Notes: a model not told the origin generated them from the sequence alone. Numbered from the stretch's first letter, positions 52,306 to 63,841 are shown. The stretch is DNA of 64,000 nt from Marthasterias glacialis (GCA_911728455.2 OU452221.1:8009047-8073046); one strand, 5' to 3'. A program made the numbers and translations.

Positions 52306-52663
52306 TTACTTACTGGGAAATCAGACATTTTCTTTGCTAGCAGCAACTCATATTGCAGTAACTTTTCTTTTCCTTTTTATTCAGCATAAGAAGAGGCGGG
52401 TTAAACATATTGCTGTTACAAAAGTTTAATTACAACAAATAATTTGTACACGACTTTACATAATTTCTAAAATAAACTGAAATTATTCACAAGGTGACAA
52501 AGTGCTGAAACAATTTCACATCAAGAAAGCATTCTTAATAAAAAAGGGAGTTTAAAGATGAGATGCAGTATTTGTAATTTGTGTTTTTCTGATCGGCAGA
52601 TTTTGGTGTCCAAATGCTTTTCAATATTGCCCTGAAGTACCAATAAGATGGCTGATGCAAACT
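52306..52663. other. Intergenic, nothing recognised
   Basis: AT-rich unique-looking sequence between a SINE fragment and a MITE. Confidence 0.45.
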
Positions 52664-52773
52664 GGGCCAAATTTCATGGGCCTCCTCACCGTGGAATCCA
52701 ACTAGAATCACATGCTTTACATGGCGGCTTTAAGCGAAGAAATCTGTGTTAATCAGCGCCAATGAATTGGGCC
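52664..52773. mobile_element. MITE family B, copy 5 (diverged)
   Basis: GGGCCAAATTTCATGGGCC to GCCAATGAATTGGGCC, with ACATGGCGGCTTTAAGC inside. Confidence 0.72.
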
Positions 52774-53066
52774 TGCTTACCAGCCAAAACGACCTGTTGT
52801 ACAAATGCTATAAGTGATAATGGTCTCATGTTTCCACTCAAGGAGAGTCTTTCTCTAAGACTAAAAACAGAGGCAGTCAGGTGGAAAAGTTGCTATTGAG
52901 TGACAAGCAAGAAGCAGCGAGCCGAAAGAAGATGCATAAGGTGATCAAGGCAACAGTTTCCTCATTTACAGTATGGTCAGTCTGCCGTCATTCATTTTAC
53001 ACCGTGTTTGCAGGGAATTTATTTTGCAGTTTTTTTTTTTTAAACTTTACAGATGCTGCATCAGTG

Positions 53067-53224
53067 CCCAATTTCATAAAACTGTTAAGCAACAACAAAA
53101 CTTGCTTAGTACATTTATGTACTTAGCAAAAATAACTAGGATGAACCAGTCACAAGCAATGTACATTACAGGACATTTTGGCTGGTAACCTGTTTTTGCT
53201 AAGCAGAGTTGTGATGAAATTGGG
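53067..53224. mobile_element. MITE family A, copy
   Basis: CCCAATTTCATAAAACTG to GTGATGAAATTGGGAC. Interior GGCTGGTAACCTGTTTTTGC. Confidence 0.8.
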
Positions 53225-53581
53225 ACTATAAACACCTTAGTCTCCCCTTTATGTGCACAAATAACATAATAACTTTATTACATAAATTAGTGGCAACTAT
53301 TAACTAGAGCTCATGGGTTGCTTATAAATAAATACCTGAAGTAAATGCAGACATTAAGAAAAAGCATTAAGTCATGTCTTAAAAGAGTATAAAACCTCCC
53401 TGAGCAAGTCAAATAAACTACAATACGATACATTTTGGGAAAGAGCACGATACTGCTTATATAAAAATGATAAAACTTGTATATTTGGAACAAACACTCC
53501 AACTACTGACCCTGGGGATGAGGTTGTTTAACATGTTCAACTCCTACATTCAACTGGTATTAAAAGCTGACCCAATCTGCA

Positions 53582-53775
53582 GGGCCCAATTTCATAGAGC
53601 TGCTTAAGCAGAAAATATTGCTTATCAATATTCTGCTAAGCAAAAAATAAGCAGGATACCAGTTACAGATAGTACATGTGGAATGGCATTTTGGTTGGTA
53701 ACCTTGTTCTAGTGAACATAGTTTTGTTGTGTTTAGTTACTTTTTGTGCTTAAGCAGCTCTATGAAATTGTACCC
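53582..53775. mobile_element. MITE family A, nearly intact copy
   Basis: GGGCCCAATTTCATAGAGCT to AGCAGCTCTATGAAATTGTA, with GGTTGGTAACCTTGTTCTAG inside. Confidence 0.85.
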
Positions 53776-53861
53776 CTGGTCTTTGCCGTTTAACAAACAT
53801 TGGGAACCACATGTATGGGCGGGTATGAGTTCTACAAACTGCATACAAGCTTAGCAATATG

Positions 53862-53880
53862 TTTCCCCCCCCCCCCCCCT
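53862..53880 (+). repeat. Poly-C run
   Basis: About 18 consecutive C after GTTT. Similar homopolymer runs occur at 13647 (G), 62490 (G) and 63393 (G). Confidence 0.9.
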
Positions 53881-54436
53881 CAAATGTAATAACTTAAAAA
53901 TAAATTTTAAGATGGAGATCTTTGCATGTTTTTGTGTGTAAAGTTTTTAAAAACTGCATTGTATTTTTTTTATGAATACATGTATCTGACGACAGTACAT
54001 TTGGGAAGAGCTGGGAAGAGGCCATGAAGGAGCAAATGAATTGTTATCATAATGCACCCTCTTGGTCAGATTACAGCGGTTTTACGTTTTTTGTTTGTTT
54101 GTCTTTTGTCTGTTTGTCCACCTTTTTCCCAAGTAAAAAAATGTATCAAAAAGACAAACAGAATATAATGATTAAAAACGAGGACAACTGTTACTAGTGA
54201 TAAAAATATTACACAACTGGTTCTATTACGAACCAGGACAATTTATCAGGGACATTATTCCCATGTTTTTCGGGCATATCTTACAAGACAGTATCCACAC
54301 CATGTACTGTTAGAAATTCCATTTTTTGTTTTCAAGAGGGGCCATGCTTTTTTATAGGGAGGTTCCATTGATTTGTCAGGGTGTGAAATCAATACATGTG
54401 GTTCTAACCTCGCAATTAAAGCCTGTGAATCCAGCA

Positions 54437-54563
54437 GGGCCACATTTCACTGCGCTGCTTACCTAAGAATTTTGCGTTTATGGCGCCCTGTAAAGCGTGT
54501 ACTCCTACGGGCCATGGCGTAAGCGCAGAATTCTGCGGTAAGCAGAGCCATGAAACTGGCCCC
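54437..54563. mobile_element. MITE family B, copy 6
   Basis: GGGCCACATTTCACTGCGCT to GCAGAGCCATGAAACTGGCC. Centre GGCGCCCTGTAAAGCGTG. Confidence 0.82.
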
Positions 54564-55166
54564 GGGTAGACAGCCCTTCCATGCATAGCAGGGCCAAATA
54601 CTGATGCTCCTTCAAGAAAGATATTTTTAAAACAAGAAGCATTTAAAATAGCAGCTAATTTTTACATTTAAAAAAAAAAATCAAGATCCCAGGTTGTGGC
54701 TCTTGACGCATCTTCACAGAAACTCAATTATTCCAGTGAATAATAAAAACATAATTGAAATCTTGGTTTGTAAAATGTTTACACAAGAAGGCTTCTCCCA
54801 ATACTTGTTGGAAACGTCCAGTTTGACTTTTTATTAGAAAAAGAAAAACGCTGTTCAAAAAACTCAAAAATCTTTTATCTACACTAAAAACAATTTACAA
54901 ATTAAAATACAAACATTTGTCGAGACATCAATGCTGAAACAGATTCCCCCAAATCAGTAGCATTCAATTCAAAGTACACAGTTATATTGCTGCGTTCTGT
55001 ATATACAAATAAAAGTGGAACTTCTACACATAAATTCCTACATTACAAAGAAGTACATTTGCTATTAAAAATCGGAATTGATGGCCCAAACCCTGTTCAA
55101 ATGCAGAGATCAGTTCATAAAATACGTTAAAACAAAGAAGTATGCAAAATTTCCCCTAATTTTTTG

Positions 55167-55394
55167 TCACCTCCCTAAACCCATCATATGCATGTGGTAA
55201 ATCAAATGATAAAACCAGTGGACTGGAAACACACTCAATCCCAATAACAACCACTGTATGTAGGTGAGGGGTTGAGGTGCAAAATAGGCACGTAGTAAGT
55301 CTGCTGATGATATATCATGTGATGAACCAGACACTCTTATAAGTGTGCAGGTTGCGTGCACCATCAGCCAGCCAAAAAATGGGCTTCTTAACAA
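55167..55394 (-). other. Orphan hydrophobic terminal-exon-like segment
   Basis: Open stretch with a hydrophobic, aromatic end (YIQWLLLGLSVFPVHWFYHL, then IYHMHM) and a stop at 55169-55167. It lies in about 850 bp of non-repeat DNA, with an AATAAA on the same strand near 54830. No ATG or partner exon is certain. Confidence 0.25.
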
Positions 55395-55414
55395 GCATTA
55401 AACCTACATTTTTT

Positions 55415-55800
55415 GTGTGAACAAAGAAAAATTGACAAGAATTGGATTTGAACCTGCGACCTCCAGATTAACGCGCCGAGGCTCTACCAACTGAGCTATC
55501 CAGCCCTACTGTTAGCGGTCTCCCTATTTTGTTCTGGGGTGGATTTCACAAAACTAGTCTTAACTTTGGACTAGTCCTAACTTATGACTAGTCCTATAAG
55601 TTAGGACTAGTTACTAATCCGAACTCGAGATAAGACTAGTCCTAGCGCTTTGTGAAATCCACACCAGGGGATGCCAGTCAGAAGCCATGCAACCTGAAAC
55701 TGCCGTATAACCAGGGATCACACCCAAGTTTACAACCTGCGGAAGCTGCCTTAAACCTACTTGAAAGAATGCATGGTTTTTTGCATGACAGCATGATATC
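55415..55800 (-). mobile_element. tRNA-derived SINE (family 3), interrupted
   Basis: Minus strand GGGCTGGATAGCTCAGTTGG and box B-like CGCAGGTTCAAATCC. The body resumes as GCCAGTCAGAAGCCATGCAA at 55675, after an inserted MITE (55540-55661). Compare the uninterrupted copy at 13805-14005. Confidence 0.78.
55540..55661. mobile_element. MITE inserted in SINE (TGGATTTCACAAA ends)
   Basis: TGGATTTCACAAAACTAGTC on the left and GCGCTTTGTGAAATCCA on the right. The inside repeats ACTAGTCCTAACTTATGACT and its complement. Confidence 0.85.
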
Positions 55801-56867
55801 ATCAGCACGCTTATAATGTACCTCAAGACTCACTTATATACAGCAGTGAATAGTTGAATCAGACGGGAAATATATATGTCCGACTTCATGCAAGACATGG
55901 CGGATTTACCCTGCAGTTCTTATTCTCATCAAAAACCGTGCAAACTCAGCCCGGTTGGATTTTGAGGGATTTCGGGTGGGTGAGGGTAAAGATTCAAACA
56001 TATTTACCCCATAATCCAAAGGAAGTATATTGCTAATGCCAAAACTATTCATGACACAATCAGTTAATTGTAAACAACAACATCAATGAAAATTCGGTAT
56101 TAGTAGTGCTACATACAAAACAAAAATACCCGACAGAAAAATGCCAGGTAATACAATTTTTATTTATTGATTTTTTTTTGTAAGAAACTGTTTCACAGGC
56201 AGGCATGTGGTGATGTGATTTGGAAAATACATTTTTTTTGTGTTTTTTTTTGTATCAAATTCCTACTACAAAATGTTGCAAAAAATCTGAAGAATGAATG
56301 GAAGTAGATCATAATTTGATTGCAGAGAAGGCGTGACGAGACTGTTTTAGTTCTGCAGCAAAATATTTTGACAGTGTGTCTGTACTTTTTAAATTGAGTC
56401 GTTTAGATTAATGTTGCTATTAGAATTTAAAATGTAATAAAATATTGCAATACCAGACTGACTGCACTTTATTATCATCTAAAAGACCTTGAAAAAATGT
56501 TGTTCCGTGAGAGTTATGCATCCAAGCAAAATGGCGGGAAAAAAACTAATCCAGGACATATGCAACCACCCGGTTACATACCAGCAGGTCCACATCAGTT
56601 AAATTTCACCAACCATATAGATGGGTCGCACATGACGTCAACGATGGGAAAAAACTCAGCCATCTTTGATGACAATCACAGCTCATTTTGGAGAGCACAA
56701 CTGTGCAATACACATAAATACTGCACACGGCCCGAGTGCAATTCACAAACTCCTTTCATGATTGATTGGTGAGCAACTCAAGCTGCTTTGAAATTTGCGA
56801 AGCTTGATGTGACTACAAGCCAAAGATAAAAAATTGTCATCAAAGATGGCGTCTATTGCAACCCAAC
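55801..56867. other. Intergenic, no gene supported
   Basis: AT-rich, T-runs near 56160-56260. A 91-codon plus-strand open frame at 56497 has no recognisable domain and I do not support it. Confidence 0.45.
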
Positions 56868-57176
56868 TATAGACCTTTCTATTGTTGATTAACAAACTGA
56901 GCTGGTTGGCATGGATGGCCAATGAAGCAAAACATTCAAGTCTTGCTGACAGACAGTGTGACCAAATTCAACATTTCTGTGAGCTTTCTATTTAAAGAAA
57001 ATACATCCCATTATTGGTTTGTTTGTTTCCAACATTTTAAAAACAACTCATGAATATTTATGTAACATTTTTGCAAACTGTGATTATCTGTTTTAGCTTT
57101 GCACTGATGGCTCTCCGTAGTTTCTCCATCTTGGTTGGCAAAAACTCGGGCTGTGACATTGCAAAAGAAAGGTCTT
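56868..57176 (+). mobile_element. MITE-like element E, copy 3
   Basis: TATAGACCTTTCTATTGTTG to GCAAAAGAAAGGTCT gives terminal inverted AGACCTTTCT/AGAAAGGTCT-type ends. Best preserved of three copies. Confidence 0.87.
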
Positions 57177-57445
57177 TTGCCATTTCCGTTAATACAGAAA
57201 GGAGAGCGAAAATGTTTTAAAATCAATAGATGTTTACTGAGAAAAGAACATGAAGCTATGAAAATTTATGTTGTCTCCTTTTGTTGCCGTTTCTACTAGT
57301 AATTTATTGTCAGAGTCCAAATAAAAACTCTTTTTGAGTAATTTTTTGTTAAACACCTCTGTCAGGTGTATTTCTTGGTCTATTTCTCTGGTAATTTCCT
57401 TCATTCATACAAATAAGCCCACAGAGCTTGCAAAATCCCAGAAGG

Positions 57446-57635
57446 ACCAAATTCATGTAGCTGGTTAGCAGAAAAATATTGCCGAGGAGATTTATCTGCC
57501 AAGCAAATGTAAACAGGGGACCAGTCACACACAATGGACATCACATTGTATTTTGGTTGGTAACCTGTTTCTGCTAAGCAACATTTTTCCGTGCTAAGCA
57601 ACTTTCGGCTTAATCAGTTCAATGATATTGGCCCC
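57446..57635. mobile_element. MITE family A, diverged copy
   Basis: ACCAAATTCATGTAGCTGG to TCAATGATATTGGCCCC, with GGTTGGTAACCTGTTTCTGC inside. Confidence 0.75.
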
Positions 57636-58443
57636 TTAATATGCGTGGTACAGCTTTATAAAGATGCATAAAACAGTCTTGATAAAAATTGCTTTAAGAA
57701 CATTTGGAACAGAAGGCATTCCCGGTACTCTGTGATATAGGCACGTTAAAACATTAAAGCTGTAACATTTTCATTACAAATATTGAATCCAAAATGCATA
57801 CAAATTGTATAAAATGTTTGTGTGTGTGTTTTTTTTTTTTACTATTGTTATTATTAAATATGGCCACTGCAGTTAAAAATTGTTTGAAGTTTTTATATAA
57901 CAAAGTTACGGAAGGCATTTTTGTTTTTCTTGGCACCTGAATCCAGAGTCGGATTAAAATGGTCAAGCATAAGTTCAGGTCAACCCAATTGACTACGACA
58001 GACACAACTGGACTTGTGTAGTTTGGCTAGGTGTCATCTTCCATCATTATGGAACAACTTTCCCATACATCCAATTACAGTTCTTTAAGTTTTCTATATT
58101 TCCATTTCATCTTGTTTTTCTTTAAATACAATTCATTTTGTCACCTAATAAAAATTCATACATGTAATTGTAAAGTATGAGTTTAATCCATGTATCAAAT
58201 GTTAGAGTGTTAAAAACCCAACTGCTATTTCAAGTTAAACAAGTTTGAAATTTACTGATGAATTAGTGATAACTGAAGAAAATTGATATTTAAAAAAACT
58301 ATACTGACCCACCTTTGAGATCTTTTTCGATTTGAGTTTCATTTTCTTTTTTTTTCATTAACCCTGCTACTCTTGGTAACATTTAAAACCACTCAGTTGA
58401 ATGGGTTGGTATTGCGCATGGTGGCACACCTGTACTCAGAAGT
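57636..58443. other. Intergenic, nothing recognised
   Basis: AT-rich with a (GT)n/T-run near 57816-57840. No gene seen. Confidence 0.5.
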
Positions 58444-58795
58444 AACTGTACTGTGTAGATGCATTCACCAGATGATATCATAGTGCAGGCTGGCTTAGTT
58501 TGACTATCCTTCAAAACCACAGTGAATGGTATTGAATGGTCAGGCAGTAGGAGGGTTGACTGTGTACTGTGTAGATGCACTCAAATGATATATTGCTGGC
58601 TGGCATAGTTTATCTATCATTCAAAACCAGTGGATGATATTAAATGGTCAGAGAGTAGGAGGGTTGACTGTGTACGGAGTAGAGGCAATCACCACTTATC
58701 ATATCTATGATATTGCAGGCGGGCATAGTTCATCCATCATTTAAAACTAAAGTGGACGATATTGAATGGTCAGGCAGTAGGTGGGTCAAAGAAGT
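58444..58795 (+). repeat. Tandem repeat, about 107-116-bp period
   Basis: Three units marked by TACTGTGTAGATGCA-like starts (58451, 58567, about 58674) and AATGGTCAGGCAGTAGGAGG ends. Confidence 0.85.
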
Positions 58796-59612
58796 TTTTC
58801 AAAAACGACACATGCGAGGTCATTTGGAAAGTGGTTAATATCAATTGTTGAAGGAGAGATGAAAGTATTACAGACAGGTAAATTCTTCTCAGAAAAAGAC
58901 ACCTACATTAGAACATTTTATGGAAAACAAATTCCTCTCTGAAATGTCACACCTGGGTTACACTTAAAGGGTGATCCCAAGACACTACCATAGTGTATTG
59001 GTAGGTCTGACACCAACATACCTTTTGTCACGCCGTCAGAATCCCGGTGTGGAACAGCGATAATGTATTCTGATTCCCATTATACCACAATAGGGGCCAG
59101 ACTATTTTTGCACCTCAAGCCTCGGTTTCGTTACACTTATTTGCAAGGGAGAAAAACAAAATGGCTATAGAGTCTATAGATAGCAGCAAGTTTTTTGTTT
59201 TCAAAATAATCTGGTCCTCTTTTTAGAAATGGTCATCAGATCTTTCCTTAATAACGTTTTAACACGGCACCCAACAAAGATATCAATGACATGATCGAGG
59301 GTCCACTACATCAAAATAATAAGCAACAGATTGTTTTTGTTTTCGCTCAAGTAAAAAACATCAACAGATGTTTCGTCAAAATCTTCTCATTATCAGGAAT
59401 CTTGTATGATGCTGGTCCCCGGCTAGTGTTGGGAGAGGTTGGTCACAGTCAGGTTGCTTCCCATTTGCTAAAACAAATCTGATAAAAACTTCTGGTTATA
59501 AGTTGATTGCTAAGGATGTTAACATCATGATGCTGGACAACAATTCACCGACCATTCCAGAAAACTCCGTGGCTTATAAATTGCTGTTGCAACTTACTTG
59601 ATAAACCCACTT
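58796..59612. other. Downstream flank of the right-hand gene
   Basis: Would include the 3' UTR of the minus-strand gene. I saw no clear AATAAA near the stops and no repeat family. Confidence 0.4.
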
Positions 59613-59698
59613 CTAAATTGCCTCTTCCCATACGTTCAACATCTCCTCCTTGCCCCTTTTTTCTCGCTCCACCAAATCTTGCCAATTTAACGACGATT
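59613..59698 (-). CDS. Possible alternative terminal exon E
   Basis: Acceptor TTGTCATCAG at 59699-59700. From the short form of exon D the frame continues as ESSLNWQDLVEREKRGKEEM and ends NVWEEAI with TAG. The ending is like that of the long form (DVWEETV), and the underlying DNA is similar, so one may be a duplicate of the other. Transcript evidence would be needed to say which is used. Confidence 0.4.
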
Positions 59699-62600
59699 CT
59701 GATGACAACATGCTTTCAGAATGATTGCAGATGAAACGATTTCTAAACCGTCTCCTCCCAAACATCCCACACCCCGTCCTCATCTTTACTTCTTCTACGT
59801 ATCTTCCCATGTTGCCCCGGCAGTGTTGGCGTCGACGATGCGGACACGGCGTCCTCCGGGCTGGACCTCTTCATCTGCTTCTCGCCCCTACTCTGAGAGT
59901 CGCTCTTCCTCTTCGCCATCCCAGTCACCCCAAGGGAGGTACCTGCCTTCCCGAACAGATTCTCCTGGAGCTGTGTGAGCTGATCCATCTGGGAGTCCAG
60001 CTGGCAGCCTTGGAGCTGCACCAGGGACTCTAGGAGGTCACTGTCTTCAATCGGGGAGGAGGGGATCAGGTCTGGCTGGCTGGAGCTGACCAAGTTGCTG
60101 TTGCTGTCACTGGAGGAAATGAAGCAAAGTTAAGAGGTGTACAAAAATATTATTTATATTGACGACAAAAAGAGTAGATAATGGCGGATGGGAGAGGATT
60201 GCAAACATTCGCAATCACAAATAAAAAAATAATAATTTGGGAGGTTAATCATCCTTACTGGCAGCTAAGAAGCTGAAATGCGAGACGTGGCTACATGATG
60301 GGTTCGAGCTGCAGGGATGCAAGGGCATCTTTGGCAGCCGGCCACATCGACCCATATATGACCACGGAGCACAGCCTGAGATTGAAAGAGTTTGATTTTT
60401 CCAAAGGGCGGAAAACCAGAGGGCCCCAAGAAAAACCCCTCATGACTTGGGAGAGAACCAATGCACAACTCTCAACTCTACTCACATATGGCCCTCAGCC
60501 AGGAATCAAACCAGGGCTACCGTGGTGACAGGCGAGCGCTTCATGCACACGCCACCCATGCCACCCAAAAGAAAATTCATGGTTCTAAATAAATTACTTA
60601 CCTGGTAGTCATCTTGGTGTAGGGCTTTGGGACTCTCCTAGGAATCATTGACCTTGTACTTCGATGTATATCTGAAACAACAAATCGGTAACCCTTCAGA
60701 AGTACAGGCTAACACTGGTACATTTATCACTTCAGCTCTCCAAAATCTTCAAGATAAGTCAACGACCAAACTTATCAACGTATGCAGTAGTAAATGCAAG
60801 TTTTATTTATTCTTAAAACCGTTTTTGCAAATAAGTGTTAATGGCTTCACGCTTCAACCCTAGCAGAGTTTTTCTGAAAGGCTAAATAACAACACAACAC
60901 ACACATACATGTATACTGGAGTAACAGAAGCCGTTTAATATCAGAAAGTGATTTTTTTTTTCCTAATCATGTTCAAAGAATAACATCTTAGGTTTTTACC
61001 ATACACTGTTGTGTGGTAAGCATTTTATACTCTTTCCAGAGTCCTGTGGAAAACAATCCACAGGCATACTATCTGGGTGGGATTCGAACCCACAAGCCCT
61101 GCAATCAGAGCAGATTTACGTGGCTACTAGATGATAGACCATGGAGCATGCCCGGTGACCAGAGGCCAGTTTGAATCTTAAATGAACAGCAAGTACCACA
61201 AACAACTTTAGTAGATGTAGCAATTGCATCAGGGATAAGGCATAACATTATTTTCTATCAATGTGTAAATAGTTATCTTTAACTGAATTCCATACACCAG
61301 GAGACAGATTTACATAATTATGTCTTCATCTATTTAATAAATTAATCGATCCGAATAAAATCAAACAATGAAGCTGCCTACCCGTATGAGATCCATCCAA
61401 GTCCAGAGCAGCCTGGTGCTTGCTAGCAATCAGTGCAGCCTTGTTACTGGTCTTACTACGGTCGAGACTCTTGCTCCGTCGTGGTCGTTTCAAGCTTCCC
61501 GTCTTCTGGGAGGTCAGCTGGGTTATCAGCTCGTTCACTCCTCGGAAACTGGACATGTATTCCTCTGCTTCTGTGGAATATTCACCCAAAAAGCAATCAA
61601 AGCAGTCAACTCTGAAAGTCTTGTAACATGTTTAAGGGAAAGCAGTGAAAATTGTTTATGTTGTCAATTTTGAAGAGACATATTTTACTGTGATTCTACT
61701 TCAGCAAACAACACCATTATAAAAAATAACAAATTTAAATTGAAAAACACCTCAGAAATGTAACAAAATTCTGTCCAAACATAATCTACTGGAATTACTT
61801 AAGATGTCCAAAATGAATTCTGAAAGTCTTGTTATATTATGATTACATAAATAACATTCTAAATGATTAATTGCTTTATTTGTAGCATTGCAACAAAATT
61901 TGCAAACAACAAAATTACATCAAAATTTGCAAACAACAAATAGGCAGAACATTGAAAAGGACAGACATTATGTTGATAAAAATGTTGATAAAAAGGTAAG
62001 ATAAAAAGGCAAGAAGAAGTAAGACAGAAATGGAGTATACCTGAGGATTAATGAGACTGATCGTATAAGGCATGACACTTTCCCATTTGTTAAAGGGAAA
62101 GCAGTAATTAATATTATTGGGTTTTTTTATACAAATAAGCAATTTGCAGAGAAAGAATCTACTATGAGAAACTTACTTCAACAAATGACACAATTTGAAA
62201 TAATGTATAAAAAAACAAACAGAAATCTCAGCATTTAATATTTAACTAGCCTATAATAGACTGATCCATTAAGCTCCTCTCCTGAACATATTGACCAATC
62301 ACAGCATTGGCTACATCAGCACTGCACGTATGGGCAGCACAATGTGCATATCGTCAATGCCAAAACGGCACTTCATGAATGTACACGCTGTGAGTACGCG
62401 CACGCATTTTCCAATAGGATTTTACCACGTCAAACTTTGGTCGGACTTTCGCTGGCGTAGCCAAGGCTGTGATTGGTCAACACGTAAGGGGGGGGGGGTG
62501 CTTAATGGATCGGTCTATTGGCCTTATCCCTCTTGGTAAGTTATTATATCACACACCCCCTCGTATGCTGCATGCACAAAAGTGGCCACTATTTCTGGCT

Positions 62601-63340
62601 CCAAAAGCTGGCATATGTTTTTGTGTAATTTTAACCCAAAATCACTAACTTCGTCATTCAATGGCATATCTTCTGACACAAATTGATAATTCTGACTAGT
62701 TTTGCAAAACTTATGTAAGTAGCAAGTCCAAGGACGATTCTTTTCGTACATAAATTGTCAACGAAAGAATGCATTTTCTATGAGCTTCTGGTCATCATTA
62801 GAGTCAGTTACGGTGAGATGAGCGAAGCAAATTTACATCACAATTACAAACAGAATAGATGTACACTCTCTTAAAATCTGTATAATTAATATCAGAACAC
62901 AATATTCTCAAACTCTGCGACATTTCTGTCCCTACGATTTCCCCAAATCCCTAAACTTTATCTGATGTAATTATTGCATCATGAAAAAGAACAACAACAT
63001 CATCTATTATTCCTCTTTGGTTTTTAAGTGGCATAATTGTTCAATTTTTCAATTCCCCCCCCCCCCCAAAAAAAAGAAAAAAGACACCAAGAAATTTTTA
63101 ATCATTTTGCGGAAGGAGATTTGTAACCATGGACAAAGACTGGCCCCCCTGCAATGTTTCGTACACTTACCTTCACCAGTGAAAGGGCAACCGGGGAACA
63201 CTGCTCGCTGCAACAGGACATAGAGTGTAGTGCTTGCAAGGCGTTGATAATTATGAGAATTGGATGATTGGGAGTTGTTCTTGCGAAGGGCATCCTCAAT
63301 ACCGGGTGCGATAGCATGATTCCATGACAGACAGAACCAC
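59613..63340 (-). CDS. 3' part of an unrecognised gene (basic, Ser-rich product)
   Basis: Exons 63340-63171, 61570-61382, 60671-60602 and 60109 leftwards join in one frame with GT-AG sites and matching phases, which supports a real gene. The segments include APGIEDALRKNN and LLQRAVFPGCPFTGE, then YMSSFRGVNELITQLTSQ with a basic stretch KRPRRSKSLDRSK (possible nuclear localisation signal), then IPRRVPKPYTKM, then an acidic/Gln-rich end (EDSDLLESLVQLQ). I do not recognise the family. The 5' exons lie right of the window. Two alternative ends are possible: reading through from 60109 to a stop at 59743, or splicing at 59942 to a terminal exon 59698-59613. Confidence 0.72.
59743..60109 (-). CDS. 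Unrecognised gene, exon D, long form to stop
   Basis: Acceptor TTTCCTCCAG. Encodes PDLIPSSPIEDSDLLESLV and a Gln-rich helix (DSQMDQLTQLQENLFGKA), then a basic nuclear-type stretch (AKRKSDSQSRGEKQMKRSS), ending VWDVWEETV and TAG at 59745-59743. A donor (GCAG then GTACCT) at 59942-59941 could instead shorten the exon to 59943-60109 and join it to 59698. Confidence 0.6.
60245..60560 (-). mobile_element. tRNA-derived SINE (family 4), copy 2
   Basis: Inverted relative to 11100-11405: CCACGGAGCACAGCCTGAGA and CTTACTGGCAGCTAAGAAGC are reverse complements of its blocks, and CCAGGAATCAAACCAGGGCT holds box B. It lies in the intron between exons C and D. Confidence 0.8.
60602..60671 (-). CDS. Unrecognised gene, exon C
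   Basis: 70 nt, acceptor TTGTTTCAG, donor GTAAGTAA. Encodes IHRSTRSMIPRRVPKPYTKM, strongly basic. Phase agrees with exons B and D. Confidence 0.7.
61012..61200 (-). mobile_element. tRNA-derived SINE (family 1) in intron B-C
   Basis: GTGGGATTCGAACCCACAAG (box B on minus strand), AATCCACAGGCATACTA, GGTGACCAGAGGCCAGTTTG. Between exons B and C of the right-hand gene. Confidence 0.78.
61382..61570 (-). CDS. Unrecognised gene, exon B
   Basis: 189 nt, acceptor TTCCACAG, donor GTAGGC. The first codon (GAA) is completed across the junction with exon A. Encodes AEEYMSSFRGVNELITQLTS, a Lys/Arg/Ser-rich stretch and AALIASKHQAALDLDGS. Confidence 0.72.
61571..62254. other. Intron between exons A and B, left part
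   Basis: AT-rich. AAATTTGCAAACAACAAA is locally duplicated (61896-61940). Nothing else recognised. Confidence 0.5.
62255..62519. mobile_element. MITE-like element (265 bp) with nested inverted arms
   Basis: Ends AATAGACTGATCCATTAAGC and GCTTAATGGATCGGTCTATT, and internal arms TTGACCAATCACAGC and GCTGTGATTGGTCAA, are inverted repeats. The inside is CpG-rich compared with the flanks. Confidence 0.85.
62520..63170. other. Intron between exons A and B, right part
   Basis: AT-rich, with a C-run and A-run at 63054-63080. No repeat family recognised. Confidence 0.5.
63171..63340 (-). CDS. Unrecognised gene, exon A
   Basis: 170 nt, acceptor TTATCTAG, donor GTAAGTG. Encodes WFCLSWNHAIAPGIEDALRK, a Ser/Asn-rich turn, and LYVLLQRAVFPGCPFTGE. 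Hydrophobic and aromatic content suggests a folded domain. It enters and leaves in compatible phases with exon B. Confidence 0.72.
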
Positions 63341-63841
63341 CTAGATAACACAAAGACAGGATACCGTTTCAAAGGTTGAAATAAAAATCGCTGGGGGGGG
63401 GGGGGGTTGGGGAACAAAGTAAGACATCAACAGGATTTTTTTGGAGAGAGACTTTTTAATGTAAAATGTAAGATTGTAATCATTTGTAACACACTGATTA
63501 GTTTAAATCTGAAAGCTCACTGATTATAACGGTTATAATCAAACCAATCCTCTTGAAAAATATTGTCTGAAATACAGTCAAAGTTGAGATAATAGCATAT
63601 GAAGATCCCCCAATTCACTGTTGCTTATTCTAATTGCAGCAATTGAAATAAGTATGTATATGAACATCACTGACTTGTTGCTACTTGGGAGACAGTAAAA
63701 CACTGTAAACAAAAAGGAAGTTATTTTGCATGTAGTGCAGTTGTTTGATTAAAAGTTAAAAAAAACTGCCTCATTTCATTTATTAAATTCTGGTCAAAAA
63801 GCCATGGATTCTCAGAGAAGCAATCTTTATCACTTTTCTAG

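Noticed and set aside
56497..56772. 91-codon open frame as a gene
   Set aside because: No recognisable domain, no splice partners and ordinary composition for a chance frame next to a MITE.
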